64,000 nucleotides of DNA from Bradyrhizobium sp. 1 (lineage in GTDB: Bacteria; Pseudomonadota; Alphaproteobacteria; Rhizobiales; Xanthobacteraceae). The stretch covers positions 62,001 through 126,000 of the forward strand of contig NZ_JADPJH010000038.1 of the NCBI RefSeq assembly GCF_023073315.1, given 5' to 3'. This document shows, piece after piece, positions 17,618-26,762 of the stretch. The first letter of the stretch is position 1, and each line of letters starts with the position of its first letter. Under the pieces are notes generated by a model that was not told the DNA's origin, did not search any database, and saw only the letters and a list, made by a program, of their open reading frames with translations. A program made the translations under genes and the position numbers.

Positions 17618-19102
17618 TTGGCGCCCGACGACCAGAACACAGCAGTATCGGTCCGGCGGTCGATGAAGTCGGCTGCCTGGGTTGCCGTCGGCAACTACGC
17701 CAACATCCTGATCAGCTTCGTGATCTTCGTGGTGCTGGCGCGACTGCTGTCGCCGATGGAGTTCGGGATCGTCGCGGTTGCGACCGTGTTTCTCGACGTT
17801 CTCCTGCTGGTTGCGCGCGGCGGACTACCTGACGCGATCGTTCAGCGGCACGATTTGACCGAGGAATATGCGGACACGGCGTTCTGGGTGTCGGCCGGTT
17901 CTGGCATCGTCTGCTGCCTGATCCTGTTCGGCCTAAGCTATCCGATCTCGCTCGGCTTCGGCATGCCCGAGCTCAGCCCCATCCTCAAGACACTCTCCAT
18001 CGTGTTCGTGCTCGGAGGGTTGACCGGCATCCACGAAGGACGACTGCAGCGATCCTTCGGCTTCCGGAGCCTCTCGATCCGCGGGTTGATCGCCAACCTG
18101 GCATCCGGCGCCATCGCGCTGTGGTTCGCCTTCAACGGCTATGGCGTGTGGAGCCTCGTGATCCAGCGTATCGCGACGTCACTCGCATCCATGGTCATCA
18201 CTTGGCTGTCGCTGCGGTGGGTGCCACGGTTCCATTTCGACACGAAGTACGCCGTCGAGCAGCTCAAATTCGGCTCCATGGTGTTCGGCACCACGCTCCT
18301 GCTGACGCTCAACAATCGTATCCACGAGCTGATCGCGGCACTGTTCCTGTCGACCACCGACGTCGGCTACCTCCGTATGGGCTGGCGCTGCATCGATCTG
18401 GCGTCGCAATTCTCGGTCATTCCGCTGGCGTCAGTGGCGCTGCCGACCTATTCGCGCCTCCAGCATGATCGGCCGAAGCTCGAAAACGCCTATCTTCACT
18501 TCATCAGGATATCCTCGACCCTCACCTATCCGGCGCTCCTCGGCATGGGCGCGATCGCGCCGGTGCTGCTGCCTGCCGTGTTTGGTCCGCAATGGCAGGG
18601 CGCCGCGCCAACGCTCCAGGTCCTGTGCCTGCTCGCGGCGCCTTTCGTCACCAACTCCTTCCTGTGGCCGCTGCTCGTTGCCCTGAACAAGACGAACTAT
18701 GGGCTCGCCTTCACCATTTTCCAGTTCGTGGTAGGCTGCGCGATGTCGTTCGTTGCCGCGCCCTTTGGTGTGCTTTACATCGCCGTCTCGCATGTCGTGA
18801 GAGCTTTCGCGGTGTGGCCGATCGCCTTGTGGATCACGGACAAGCAGTGTGGAATATCGACCCGGCGCACGCTTTTGGCGGTCGGCATGCCACTTGCTTC
18901 GGCAGTCCTCATGGCGCTGGCCATCCTCGTACTCCAGCGCTTCCTACCCGCCGACTTGCCGAAGGTCGCCAATCTCGTGATTTCCATCACCTGCGGAAGC
19001 CTTCTATATTTCGTGTTCACCGCCCTCTTGGCGCCCGATATCCTCAAGCAAACCCGCACCGAGATCGTGACGCTGATCCAGCGCCGCCGACAATCGAGCT
19101 AA
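17618..19102 (+). CDS. Wzx-type polysaccharide flippase
   Basis: About 494 residues with roughly fourteen hydrophobic helices and the MOP/PST superfamily pattern: VGNYANILISFVIFVVLARLL-like first helix, LSPMEFGIVAVATV, and a GRLQRSFGFRSLS loop. It would flip undecaprenyl-linked repeat units across the inner membrane. The start is uncertain. A TTG at 17618 follows AGGGAAA, and an ATG at 17663 would give a protein shorter by 15 residues with no strong RBS. It lies between the glycosyltransferase pair and the pyruvyl transferase, as in typical Wzx/Wzy loci. Confidence 0.82.
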   Translation: MAPDDQNTAVSVRRSMKSAAWVAVGNYANILISFVIFVVLARLLSPMEFGIVAVATVFLDVLLLVARGGLPDAIVQRHDLTEEYADTAFWVSAGSGIVCCLILFGLSYPISLGFGMPELSPILKTLSIVFVLGGLTGIHEGRLQRSFGFRSLSIRGLIANLASGAIALWFAFNGYGVWSLVIQRIATSLASMVITWLSLRWVPRFHFDTKYAVEQLKFGSMVFGTTLLLTLNNRIHELIAALFLSTTDVGYLRMGWRCIDLASQFSVIPLASVALPTYSRLQHDRPKLENAYLHFIRISSTLTYPALLGMGAIAPVLLPAVFGPQWQGAAPTLQVLCLLAAPFVTNSFLWPLLVALNKTNYGLAFTIFQFVVGCAMSFVAAPFGVLYIAVSHVVRAFAVWPIALWITDKQCGISTRRTLLAVGMPLASAVLMALAILVLQRFLPADLPKVANLVISITCGSLLYFVFTALLAPDILKQTRTEIVTLIQRRRQSS

Positions 19103-19125
19103 TCCCGCGAGGCTGCCTTCCGACC

Positions 19126-20067
19126 ATGAGAACAATCACCCTTTTCGACACCAGCGCCGCGTCCGACAATCTCGGCGACCAGATCATCGTCGAGGCCGTT
19201 CGTGACGTGATCGACGAAGTGCTCCCCGATGCCTACGTCTATACAGTGGCAACCCACGAATACATCACGGGCGCATCGAAGAAGCTCCTGAAGGCAAGCG
19301 ACTTCTCCATCGTCGCGGGAACCAACATCCTTGCCTCAAATATGGAAGCTCGCACCCTGTGGAAGCTACTTCCATGGGACGCTTTTGCAATCGGCCACGC
19401 CGTGCTGCTGGGCTGCGGATGGCTGAACTACATGAATCCGCCAAATGCCTATTCACGCTGGCTTCTGAATCGGATCCTGTCCGCAAAGCACCTGCACGCG
19501 ACACGCGACGACTACACCAAGGAGAAGCTCGCCGGGATCGGCCGGCAGACCGCAAACACCTCATGTCCGACCATGTGGCGGTTGACTGAGGCCCATTGCG
19601 CCGAGATTCCGGTGAAGCAGGCAGGCGCGGCCGTCATCACCCTCACCCACTATCTCGGGAAGCCCGAGATCGACCGGACCTTCGTCGAGCTCGTCAAGCG
19701 TCACTACGGGCAGGTCTACTTCTGGTCGCAGCAGTGCGAGGACATGGAGTACTTCGAAAGCCTCAGTGTTCCCGGCTATCGGGTGGTCAAGCCCAGCCTT
19801 CGAGGCTTTGATGAGCTGCTCGAGGGCACCGACATCGACTTTATCGGCACTCGCCTGCACGGCGGTATCCGCGCCATGCAAAAGAAACGCCGCGCCCTCA
19901 TCCTCGCGGTTGACAATCGCGCGACCGAGATAAGCAAGGGCACTCAGCTGCCGATCACGCGACGGGACGATTTCGCTTACATGGAGAGCTGGATCACAAA
20001 TCCGCAGCCGACGCGTATCGTCCTGCCACAAGCGGAGATCGACCGCTGGAAGGCACAGTTCAAGTAG
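19126..20067 (+). CDS. Polysaccharide pyruvyl transferase family protein
   Basis: 313 residues from the ATG at 19126, 23 bases after the flippase stop. The N-terminus FDTSAASDNLGDQIIVEAV matches the N-x-G-D segment of the family, and near residue 240 there is DFIGTRLHGGIRAMQ, the family's conserved R-x-H-G motif. These enzymes transfer pyruvate from phosphoenolpyruvate to form ketals on EPS sugars (as CsaB, ExoV). Some relatives act on other substrates, so the chemistry is likely rather than certain. Confidence 0.8.
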   Translation: MRTITLFDTSAASDNLGDQIIVEAVRDVIDEVLPDAYVYTVATHEYITGASKKLLKASDFSIVAGTNILASNMEARTLWKLLPWDAFAIGHAVLLGCGWLNYMNPPNAYSRWLLNRILSAKHLHATRDDYTKEKLAGIGRQTANTSCPTMWRLTEAHCAEIPVKQAGAAVITLTHYLGKPEIDRTFVELVKRHYGQVYFWSQQCEDMEYFESLSVPGYRVVKPSLRGFDELLEGTDIDFIGTRLHGGIRAMQKKRRALILAVDNRATEISKGTQLPITRRDDFAYMESWITNPQPTRIVLPQAEIDRWKAQFK

Positions 20068-20085
20068 CCTTCGGCGCGGCTGGCC

Positions 20086-20188
20086 CTAAAGCGCGATGAG
20101 ATTAGGATGAATCGCCATCGCGCTTTAGATCATTGTTGAGCATGATCTTTTCGGAAAACCGCTGCGCACTTTTCCGGATCATGCTTTA
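20086..20188. repeat. Nested palindromic intergenic repeat (Bradyrhizobium-type)
   Basis: Two adjacent inverted repeats. The first pairs 20086-20098 (ctaaagcgcgatg) with 20116-20128. The second pairs 20139-20147 (agcatgatc) with 20177-20185, with further imperfect pairing of the TTTTCGGAAAA/TTTTCCG core between. From memory, near-identical elements occur many times between genes in Bradyrhizobium and relatives. It lies between two convergent genes and touches the stop codon of the 20186 gene, so it may also end both transcripts. Confidence 0.7.
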
Positions 20189-21523
20189 GGCCTCGATCTC
20201 TACCGCGGTGAGTTGATCGCTCACCACCACTTTCAGATGGCCGTCGGCTTGTCCGACCGGTGACTCGGAGAGCGTGCCGTCGTCCTGGAACACTCTCGCC
20301 TTCGCTGCGCGCGGCAGCGGGTTGAGCGTGAGGTAGAGCTCCCGCGACACCGGGGGCCGCCCGACCTTGGCGACGCGGTCCCACCCGGACACGCCGAGCC
20401 ACAGGAAAAGAAGATGGGAGCCGTCCGGCCGCCGGAAGGCAATCGACTGCACATCTTGCAATCCGCCCGCCAACTCGAAGCGAAGGTCCAAAACCCGCGC
20501 GTTCGTCGCCGGGCGCGCAAACAGTGCAAGCAAGCGCTTCACTGCGAGAAAGCAGGGTTTTCGCGTCCCGTCGAAGGTGACAAGCCCGAAGTTGGATTCG
20601 GGATCGGTCAGGCCGTTGTTGAAGCTGTCCATCATTTCATAGATGTAGGAGCGCCGGACGCCGTTCTTGAAGTCCCACAGCAGGAGACGTGGCAGGTACC
20701 GCGTCTTGATCGGCTCCGACACGGGAAGATGAAACTTGGTGGTCTGGACTGCCGTGTGATAGCCCGTTTCCGACACCAGCACCGGCTTCTTGCCGACAAT
20801 ACGCTCAGAGCCGGCGACGAAGCCGAGCAGCGCGCCCGGGCCGGTCGTTTCCGGATGCTCCATGCCGGGATAGGGATGGATGTTCATCCAGTCTACGACG
20901 TCGGAAATGTCCTCGGCGATCGGAACACTCTTCTGAATGTAGCTCGGAGAAGCGACGACGACGTTGCGCAACGCCGGTGTCGCCTTCACTGTCGCGTATA
21001 GCGTCCGCTGATGCTCGGCCGAGATTGCGGGATTCATGTTCGAGTTCTTGAACAGGTTGGGTTCGTTGGACCCCTCGAATATCTCGACACCGTGATCGCA
21101 CCATTCGTAGATCTCGGCGATGCGCCGTGGCGGAACGAACAGGTATCCGTTCAAGGGATCGGCACAGACCAGATCGAGACCAAAGCCCATGCCCACAAGC
21201 GTGCGCATGCGCTGGTAGAACTCGTGGTCGCGACCGACATAGTTGGCAAAGAGCGCATCGTCGCGGATGTGACGGACGCCGAGATCCTGGAGGAGCTCGA
21301 TCAATTTTGGAAAGTTGGAATAATAGGGCGTCTGCTTGTTGCCGTTGTGCGCGCAGACGCCGACGCTGTTGACGAAATCGGCGCCCGGGAAAGTGCGCTG
21401 GGCATTGCCCTCCGCGGCCAGCGCTGGACCGGCAACCAATGCAAGCGACGCCGACGCTGCCGAGCGCAGCAGTTGACGGCGGGACAATTCAGCTTCGGTC
21501 ACAAGCGTTTTCCTGGAGGTCAT
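20186..21523 (-). CDS. Tat-exported glycoside hydrolase (clan-A-like)
   Basis: 445 residues if translation starts at the ATG at 21523, which places an SRRQLL twin-arginine motif at about residue 14, followed by a hydrophobic stretch ending in PALA. The catalytic domain has FEGSNEPN (acid/base Glu near residue 154) and VSETGYHT (nucleophile near residue 253), the two-Glu layout of clan-A hydrolases. The tail after it matches the truncated hydrolase at the left end of the window: YIYEMMD-x-x-N-x-GL-x-D-PESNFGL. It therefore seems to be a folded, Tat-exported paralogue that may process the EPS during or after export. Confidence 0.8.
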   Translation of the reverse strand: MTSRKTLVTEAELSRRQLLRSAASASLALVAGPALAAEGNAQRTFPGADFVNSVGVCAHNGNKQTPYYSNFPKLIELLQDLGVRHIRDDALFANYVGRDHEFYQRMRTLVGMGFGLDLVCADPLNGYLFVPPRRIAEIYEWCDHGVEIFEGSNEPNLFKNSNMNPAISAEHQRTLYATVKATPALRNVVVASPSYIQKSVPIAEDISDVVDWMNIHPYPGMEHPETTGPGALLGFVAGSERIVGKKPVLVSETGYHTAVQTTKFHLPVSEPIKTRYLPRLLLWDFKNGVRRSYIYEMMDSFNNGLTDPESNFGLVTFDGTRKPCFLAVKRLLALFARPATNARVLDLRFELAGGLQDVQSIAFRRPDGSHLLFLWLGVSGWDRVAKVGRPPVSRELYLTLNPLPRAAKARVFQDDGTLSESPVGQADGHLKVVVSDQLTAVEIEA

Positions 21524-21650
21524 CGACGATCCCGCAGCAGATGGCTCTAAAGCCTGAACGTGACGACGCTTCCCGCGCCGAACACCGCAACGCAATCGAC
21601 ATCGACAAGGTGTCGGCACAATGGCGAGGTGTTGCCAACCTCGCGCTTAA

Positions 21651-23123
21651 TCAGGCGCGCTTTTCGCGCGCCCGCTTCACCAGCGAGGTTGTGCTGTGCC
21701 CTTGCAGGATATCGACGATGACGATCTCTCCGCCATAAGCCGTGACGATCTCGTGTCCGACGACCTGCTCGCGGGTGTAATCGCCGCCTTTTACCAACAC
21801 GCTTGGTCGGATGACCGAGATCAGATTCAGCGGGGTGTCCTCCTCGAAGATCACGACCAAATCCACCGCCTCGAGCGCGGCGAGCACCTCGGCCCGCGCC
21901 CGCTCCTCTTGAACGGGGCGCTCGGGTCCCTTCAGGCGGCGCACCGAGGCATCGCTGTTGAGACCGACGATCAGCCTGTCGCAGGCCCCGCGTGCCTGGG
22001 TCAACACGCGAACGTGACCGGGATGGAGAATGTCGAAGCAGCCGTTGGTAAATCCGACGCGCTGGCCCTCTTTGCGCCATTCGCCGAGCTGTGCGTCGAG
22101 AATATCGGAGCTCATGGCGATCTTCTCCTCGGCCGTGAGGGCGGCAGCCGGCAATATCTTCCGGCGCAGCTCCGCGAGCGAAACCGTGGCGGTCCCAGGC
22201 TTGCTCACCGCAACCGCGGCGGCCGCCGTGGCGCAACGAAGCGCATCCTCCCAATCGGCCCTGGTTGCCAGGGTCACTGCGATGACGGCCACCACCGTGT
22301 CGCCGGCGCCCGAGACGTCGCGGACCTTTGACGGCTGCGCGGGGGCGTGAATCAGATCGCCGTCGCGATGCGCGAGCGTCATGCCGTCCTCACTGCGTGT
22401 GACAAGGATAGCCTCGGCGTCAGCCATCCGCAGCGCCTCGACAGACGCTTCGGCAATGTCCTCGTCGGACAAAATACGACGGCGTGTTGCTTCGGAAAAC
22501 TCCTTGCGGTTCGGCGTGAGCAACGTCGCTCCGCGATAGAATGCGAGATTAGCGTTCTTCGGATCGACGATCACGGGTTTGCCGAGCCTGCGGGCCTCGT
22601 CAATGATGTGTCGAACGACACGCGCCGTCAGCACGCCCTTGGCATAGTCGGACAACAGTACGACGTCGACGCGGGGAAGAGCCGCAACCGCGGCGTTGAT
22701 GAGCTGCTGCTCGATCAGTTCCGGTGCGGGCGCGGCCAGCTCGGCATCTGCGCGCAGCATATGCGTCGAAAAATGTTCCGAAACATAGCGCGTCTTCCGT
22801 GTCGTGGGACGGTCCCGGTCGACGACCAGCATGGGTTCGATCAGCGGGTCGCTTGCAAGCTCCGCCTTCAGAAACTTTCCGGTCATGTCGTCGCCGATCA
22901 GGCTGACGAAGATGCAGCGGGCACCCAGGGCGGTGATGTTTCTCGCGACGTTGCCGGCGCCTCCGATATTCATTTCGGTGCGCTGGACTGCTAGCACGGG
23001 CGTCGGCGCCTCCGGCGAGATGCGTGACACCTCGCCGTAGACGAATTCGTCGAGCATCAAATCGCCGACGCACAGCACGGTCTGGCGGACGATGGCCTTC
23101 GACAGCAGGTCAAAATCGAACAT
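21651..23123 (-). CDS. hldE: Bifunctional heptose-7-phosphate kinase / heptose-1-phosphate adenylyltransferase
   Basis: 490 residues, the usual length for HldE. The N-terminal ribokinase/PfkB domain has NIGGAGNVARN near residue 53 and VRDVSGAGDTVVA near residue 263, with the catalytic Asp in the GAGD motif. The C-terminal cytidylyltransferase-like domain begins near residue 355 with GFTNGCFDILHPGHV and ends near the C-terminus. It phosphorylates D-glycero-D-manno-heptose 7-phosphate and adenylates the 1-phosphate. It lies 26 bases downstream of hldD on the same strand, giving an hldD-hldE operon. Confidence 0.93.
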   Translation of the reverse strand: MFDFDLLSKAIVRQTVLCVGDLMLDEFVYGEVSRISPEAPTPVLAVQRTEMNIGGAGNVARNITALGARCIFVSLIGDDMTGKFLKAELASDPLIEPMLVVDRDRPTTRKTRYVSEHFSTHMLRADAELAAPAPELIEQQLINAAVAALPRVDVVLLSDYAKGVLTARVVRHIIDEARRLGKPVIVDPKNANLAFYRGATLLTPNRKEFSEATRRRILSDEDIAEASVEALRMADAEAILVTRSEDGMTLAHRDGDLIHAPAQPSKVRDVSGAGDTVVAVIAVTLATRADWEDALRCATAAAAVAVSKPGTATVSLAELRRKILPAAALTAEEKIAMSSDILDAQLGEWRKEGQRVGFTNGCFDILHPGHVRVLTQARGACDRLIVGLNSDASVRRLKGPERPVQEERARAEVLAALEAVDLVVIFEEDTPLNLISVIRPSVLVKGGDYTREQVVGHEIVTAYGGEIVIVDILQGHSTTSLVKRAREKRA

Positions 23124-23149
23124 CTTAGCTTCCCAGTCCTGTTGAGCGA

Positions 23150-24130
23150 TTAGCGGTAGCGATCAGGCCGATCGAGAAAGCTCCTGACATAGGCGGACGC
23201 CGCCTCCTCGACCGAGGTGAAGCCGCCATTATAGCCGGCAGCATGCAGCCGTTCGACGGAGGCCTGCGTGAAGTACTGATAGCTATTGCGGATCTGCATC
23301 GGCATATCGATATACTCGATCTTCGGACTTGCACCCAGGGCATCGTAGGTCGCCACGATGAGATCTCGAAAGCTTCGCGCCTGGCCGGTACCGACATTGA
23401 AGATGCCGCTGGCATTACCCGATGCCAGCAACCACATGATGACGCGCACGACGTCGTCGACATAAATAAAGTCGCGACGCTGGTCGCCATCGGCAATGCC
23501 CTCGCGGTGCGATTTGAACAGTTGGACGGTCTTGCCGGACTTGATGTCGTCGAACCGGCGCGCTAGCACGCTCATCATCGAGCCCTTGTGATATTCATTC
23601 GGCCCGAACACATTGAAGAATTTGAGACCCGCCCATTGCGGCGGCATTTTAGCGCCCTTCGCGAGCCGCTCGACGACCAGGAGATCGAACAGATGCTTGC
23701 TCCAGCCGTACAGATTCATTGGGCGAAGCTTCTTGAGGGCATCGGGCGAGAAATCATCGACGAAGCCTTCGTCGCCGTCGCCGTAGGTCGCGGCCGAGGA
23801 TGCGTAGATGAACGGCGTCGCATTGGCCGTGCACCAGTCGAGCAGCCGCACGGACAATCGAAAATTGGTCTCGATGACCAGATCGCCGTCGGTCGCGGTC
23901 GTTTCCGAGATCGCGCCCATATGGATGACGGCGTCGAGATTGCGACCTTCGAGCCAGGCCGAAAGATCCGCAGGCGGCACCACGTCGGCGAGTTGGCGCT
24001 TGGCGAGATTGCGCCACTTTCCGTCGCAGCCGAGAAAATCGCACACCGCAATATCCGCGCGGCCCGCCTCATTGAGCGCAGCCACAATGTTGGAGCCTAT
24101 AAAGCCAGCTCCTCCAGTCACCAGAAGCAT
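23150..24130 (-). CDS. hldD: ADP-glyceromanno-heptose 6-epimerase
   Basis: 326 residues, short-chain dehydrogenase fold. VTGGAGFIGSN at residue 4 binds NADP, and NLYGWSKHLFD carries the Y-x3-K catalytic pair. SSAATYGDG and FNVFGPNEYHKG segments are characteristic of HldD. It converts ADP-D-glycero-D-manno-heptose to the L-glycero form. It is the first gene of the minus-strand hldD-hldE unit and is divergent from gmhA. Confidence 0.93.
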   Translation of the reverse strand: MLLVTGGAGFIGSNIVAALNEAGRADIAVCDFLGCDGKWRNLAKRQLADVVPPADLSAWLEGRNLDAVIHMGAISETTATDGDLVIETNFRLSVRLLDWCTANATPFIYASSAATYGDGDEGFVDDFSPDALKKLRPMNLYGWSKHLFDLLVVERLAKGAKMPPQWAGLKFFNVFGPNEYHKGSMMSVLARRFDDIKSGKTVQLFKSHREGIADGDQRRDFIYVDDVVRVIMWLLASGNASGIFNVGTGQARSFRDLIVATYDALGASPKIEYIDMPMQIRNSYQYFTQASVERLHAAGYNGGFTSVEEAASAYVRSFLDRPDRYR

Positions 24131-24590
24131 TTATTGTTCCCCTCGAAGGTCTCTCGTCGCCTGCGCCGGTAGACGGACGCTCAAACAAGAGCAAAAATTG
24201 CGCCTAACTCCGCGAACCGGCGGCGTCCTCATCTCATACGGTTAAGGTCAATTCCTGACACCCGCCGCCTTAAAATGAACAAATATTCACTTTTAACCGA
24301 ACGCGCTTTTGATCTGACCTGCAGGCCTGCTGTTAGCGCTTTCGTCGTCGAGTTTGAAGCACGCGCGTGACGGATTGAGATCTGCCACAGGAACGAAGTT
24401 AACTCGTGAGCGCATCACCGGCTGCGGCATTGACATGGCCACACCAGTCGCGCTCTACGCTGTGGCACAGCCGTTGCACAAGACAGATCAAACAACAGAC
24501 GAAGGAATGTCGTCGTTCCCGTCCAATTCCACTTCAGCTCGCGCGTTGATGATTACGATGCCGGCTGATCATCATTAACCCCGAGCGAAT
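24131..24590. other. Divergent promoter region between hldD and gmhA
   Basis: 460 bases with no convincing gene. It must drive both the heptose genes on the minus strand and gmhA on the plus strand. AT-rich stretches lie at 24230-24300; an imperfect palindrome there is listed separately. Confidence 0.45.
24270..24296. promoter_or_regulatory. Imperfect palindrome upstream of hldD (possible operator)
   Basis: TTAAAATGAA at 24270-24279 is mirrored by TTCACTTTTAA at 24286-24296, with one extra base in the right arm. It is AT-rich within GC-rich surroundings, about 140 bases upstream of the hldD start. Operator function is a guess from symmetry and position alone. Confidence 0.25.
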
Positions 24591-25193
24591 GTGGTTGCCT
24601 TGTCCCAAGATCTAATTTCAGCGCATTTTCAAAGTTCCGTGGCGGGACTGACGCGCGCGGTACAGAGCCCTGAGCTGCTGGCCACCCTCCATACCATCGC
24701 AAGCGACATCGCCGCCGCATTGAAGTCCGGCAAGAAGCTGCTGTTGATCGGCAATGGCGGTAGTGCAGCGGATGCGCAACATATCGCGGCAGAGATCGTC
24801 GGCCGCTACAAGCGCGAACGACCGGCATGGGCTGCAATTGCTCTGACGACGGACACCTCGGCCCTTACAGCCATCTCGAATGACTACAGCTATGAAGAGG
24901 TCTTTGCCCGCCAAGTGCAAGGCTTAGGTCAGCCAGGAGACGTCCTGCTCGGCCTCACCACGTCAGGAAAATCACCAAACATCCTCGCAGCACTGAAGGT
25001 CGCGCGAGCCAAAGGCTTGACCACCGTGGGCTTTACCGGCGCAAAAGGCGAGAGCATGCGGGCCTTCTGCGATCACGTCCTGATCGCGCCGACGGAAGAC
25101 ACGCCTGTGATTCAGCAAATCCACCTGATGTCGGCGCACGGAATCTGCGACCAGATTGAGCACGTGCTCACGACAGAAGCCACGAAGGTTTGA
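24591..25193 (+). CDS. gmhA: Phosphoheptose isomerase
   Basis: 200 residues, SIS domain. LLIGNGGSAADAQHIAAE near residue 50 and LTTSGKSPNI near residue 120 are the phosphosugar-binding loops. The late QIHLMSAHGICDQIE segment is typical of GmhA, with its metal-binding His. It converts sedoheptulose 7-phosphate to D-glycero-D-manno-heptose 7-phosphate, the first step before HldE. The start is a GTG at 24591; a TTG three codons later is possible. It converges on the GT9 gene with a 13-base gap. Confidence 0.92.
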   Translation: MVALSQDLISAHFQSSVAGLTRAVQSPELLATLHTIASDIAAALKSGKKLLLIGNGGSAADAQHIAAEIVGRYKRERPAWAAIALTTDTSALTAISNDYSYEEVFARQVQGLGQPGDVLLGLTTSGKSPNILAALKVARAKGLTTVGFTGAKGESMRAFCDHVLIAPTEDTPVIQQIHLMSAHGICDQIEHVLTTEATKV

Positions 25194-25206
25194 TCGAGGC
25201 AGAGCG

Positions 25207-26397
25207 TCAGGGCGTCGCTGAACGCCGTGCCCTCTGTTCGGGCGCCGAATCGTCGCGCGGAGCAGCGACGTCCTCGGCGCTCTCGCTATCGGAGTCCTTC
25301 GTTGCCGAAAGCCTTGCGATGACGGCAGCCTCGACCGCATCCACCGATATCGTCTCCATGACAGCGTTCTGCTGCGGATGGCTCTCGAAGCCAAAGTGAA
25401 TATAGCCTGCCGCCGGATGCGATGAATCGACTCCGGTCGCCCCGCTGTTGCATGCACCCCACCGCGCGAAACGCGTCGGCCCGTGAAGACAGACGACGGG
25501 CGCGTCGAGTGCCGCGGCAAGATGCGCTACGCCCGTGTCAACGGTCACGAGCAACCTCGCCCGATTCAGCGCATAGGCCAGCTCTGGAAGGCTGAGGGCG
25601 CCGGCGAGCGAAAACGCGCTCTCGCTCGACGCTTTCGCTGCATCGAGAATCGCACCAACAGCAGCCTCGTCGGCTTGCGTGCCCGTAAAGCCGACGACAA
25701 ACCCCTTGCCGGTCAGACGACGAACCAGCTCGGCCCAGCACGCTTGCGGCCAGGACTTCGGTGTCGCGGCCGACCCGCCGGGCGTTGCGTGCATGAGCAC
25801 TAGTCTGTCATAAGGCAGCGCCTTCGATGGAGATCGCTCCAGCGGACGGATCGTCAATCGATACGTATCGAGAGGGCCGAAGAGTTCCGCCATCGCATGA
25901 TGATTTGCGATTTCGTGGCGGTCACTGCGATAGGGGACTGTAACATCGAACGCTGGATGAATGCCCTGTCCCTTGGAACGAAAGCCGTATGTTGCCTTGG
26001 CGCCCGACAGCGAGGTCAACAAGGCAGTCAGCCTTGTCCACGGCGCACAATTGATCAAGACGTCGAGCCTGCTGTCTCTGAGCTCTCGCAGCGCCGAGCG
26101 CGGATTAGTGAAATCGCAGCGATGTCCTATCACCTCGGGCAGGAGAAACTGCACGGCGCTTCCGTTGAACGCGCTGTGGAAGACGTGAATCTCTGACGCC
26201 GGGTATAGTCGGTGAAGATGAGCCACCAGACCGGAGATTAGAAACATGTCGCCGATCGCAGACGGTTGAATCAGGCCGATGCGCGCAATGGCCTGAGGTA
26301 ACCGACGCCGGCGCGGGCGCATCATTCCAACGATGTGGATCGCCGGAATCCCAAGATATCTGTCCAGCGACCTCTGTAGTTTACTCGAACGTGCCAC
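25207..26397 (-). CDS. GT9-family glycosyltransferase (heptosyltransferase-like)
   Basis: 396 residues. IGLIQPSAIGDMFLISGLV near residue 40 is the GT9 acceptor-side loop, including the S-A-I-G-D motif. The C-terminal half has LVTVDTGVAHLAAALDAPVVCLHGPT, the ADP-heptose-binding region of WaaC/WaaF/WaaQ enzymes. Its place beside gmhA, hldD and hldE supports heptose as donor. The C-terminal 30 residues are acidic and polar and look disordered. The start is GTG and overlaps the stop of a small upstream frame (TAGTG), hinting at translational coupling. Confidence 0.85.
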   Translation of the reverse strand: MARSSKLQRSLDRYLGIPAIHIVGMMRPRRRRLPQAIARIGLIQPSAIGDMFLISGLVAHLHRLYPASEIHVFHSAFNGSAVQFLLPEVIGHRCDFTNPRSALRELRDSRLDVLINCAPWTRLTALLTSLSGAKATYGFRSKGQGIHPAFDVTVPYRSDRHEIANHHAMAELFGPLDTYRLTIRPLERSPSKALPYDRLVLMHATPGGSAATPKSWPQACWAELVRRLTGKGFVVGFTGTQADEAAVGAILDAAKASSESAFSLAGALSLPELAYALNRARLLVTVDTGVAHLAAALDAPVVCLHGPTRFARWGACNSGATGVDSSHPAAGYIHFGFESHPQQNAVMETISVDAVEAAVIARLSATKDSDSESAEDVAAPRDDSAPEQRARRSATP

Positions 26398-26588
26398 TAT
26401 CCTACCAGCCGTATGCCTGTTTGCGCTCCAACAGCATGAATGATTTGAAGATCAACTACCATCAATGATGTAACGTCTGGGCCCAGAATATGCACCCAAT
26501 CAACTTCAATCATAGATACTCTCTCATTCCATGCCCACCTGATTTCTTGATCACAGTTTATTTGGGCGTCTCGAAGGCATTCGCACAC
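26397..26588 (-). CDS. Possible small ORF coupled to the GT9 gene
   Basis: A 63-residue frame whose TAG stop shares a base with the GTG start of the GT9 gene. It is AT-richer than its neighbours, and its sequence (for example WVHILGPDVTSLMVVDLQ) is not a shadow of a gene on the other strand. No family is recognised. It may be a leader peptide, a fragment of a lost gene, or chance. Confidence 0.3.
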   Translation of the reverse strand: MCECLRDAQINCDQEIRWAWNERVSMIEVDWVHILGPDVTSLMVVDLQIIHAVGAQTGIRLVG

Positions 26589-26762
26589 ATTTCCAGATGG
26601 ACCAGCATGTCGGGCCGTTGGCGGGCTCGTGATCTACAGCCCATTGAAATTATTGCCGCAGAATTGGACACTGAAGTCCGATCCTTGAGCAAGCGAACGG
26701 TCCCGGAAAGAACTCAGGCGGGATGCACACGCTCGAAACCGCCTCTAGACGAACAGCCGTAC

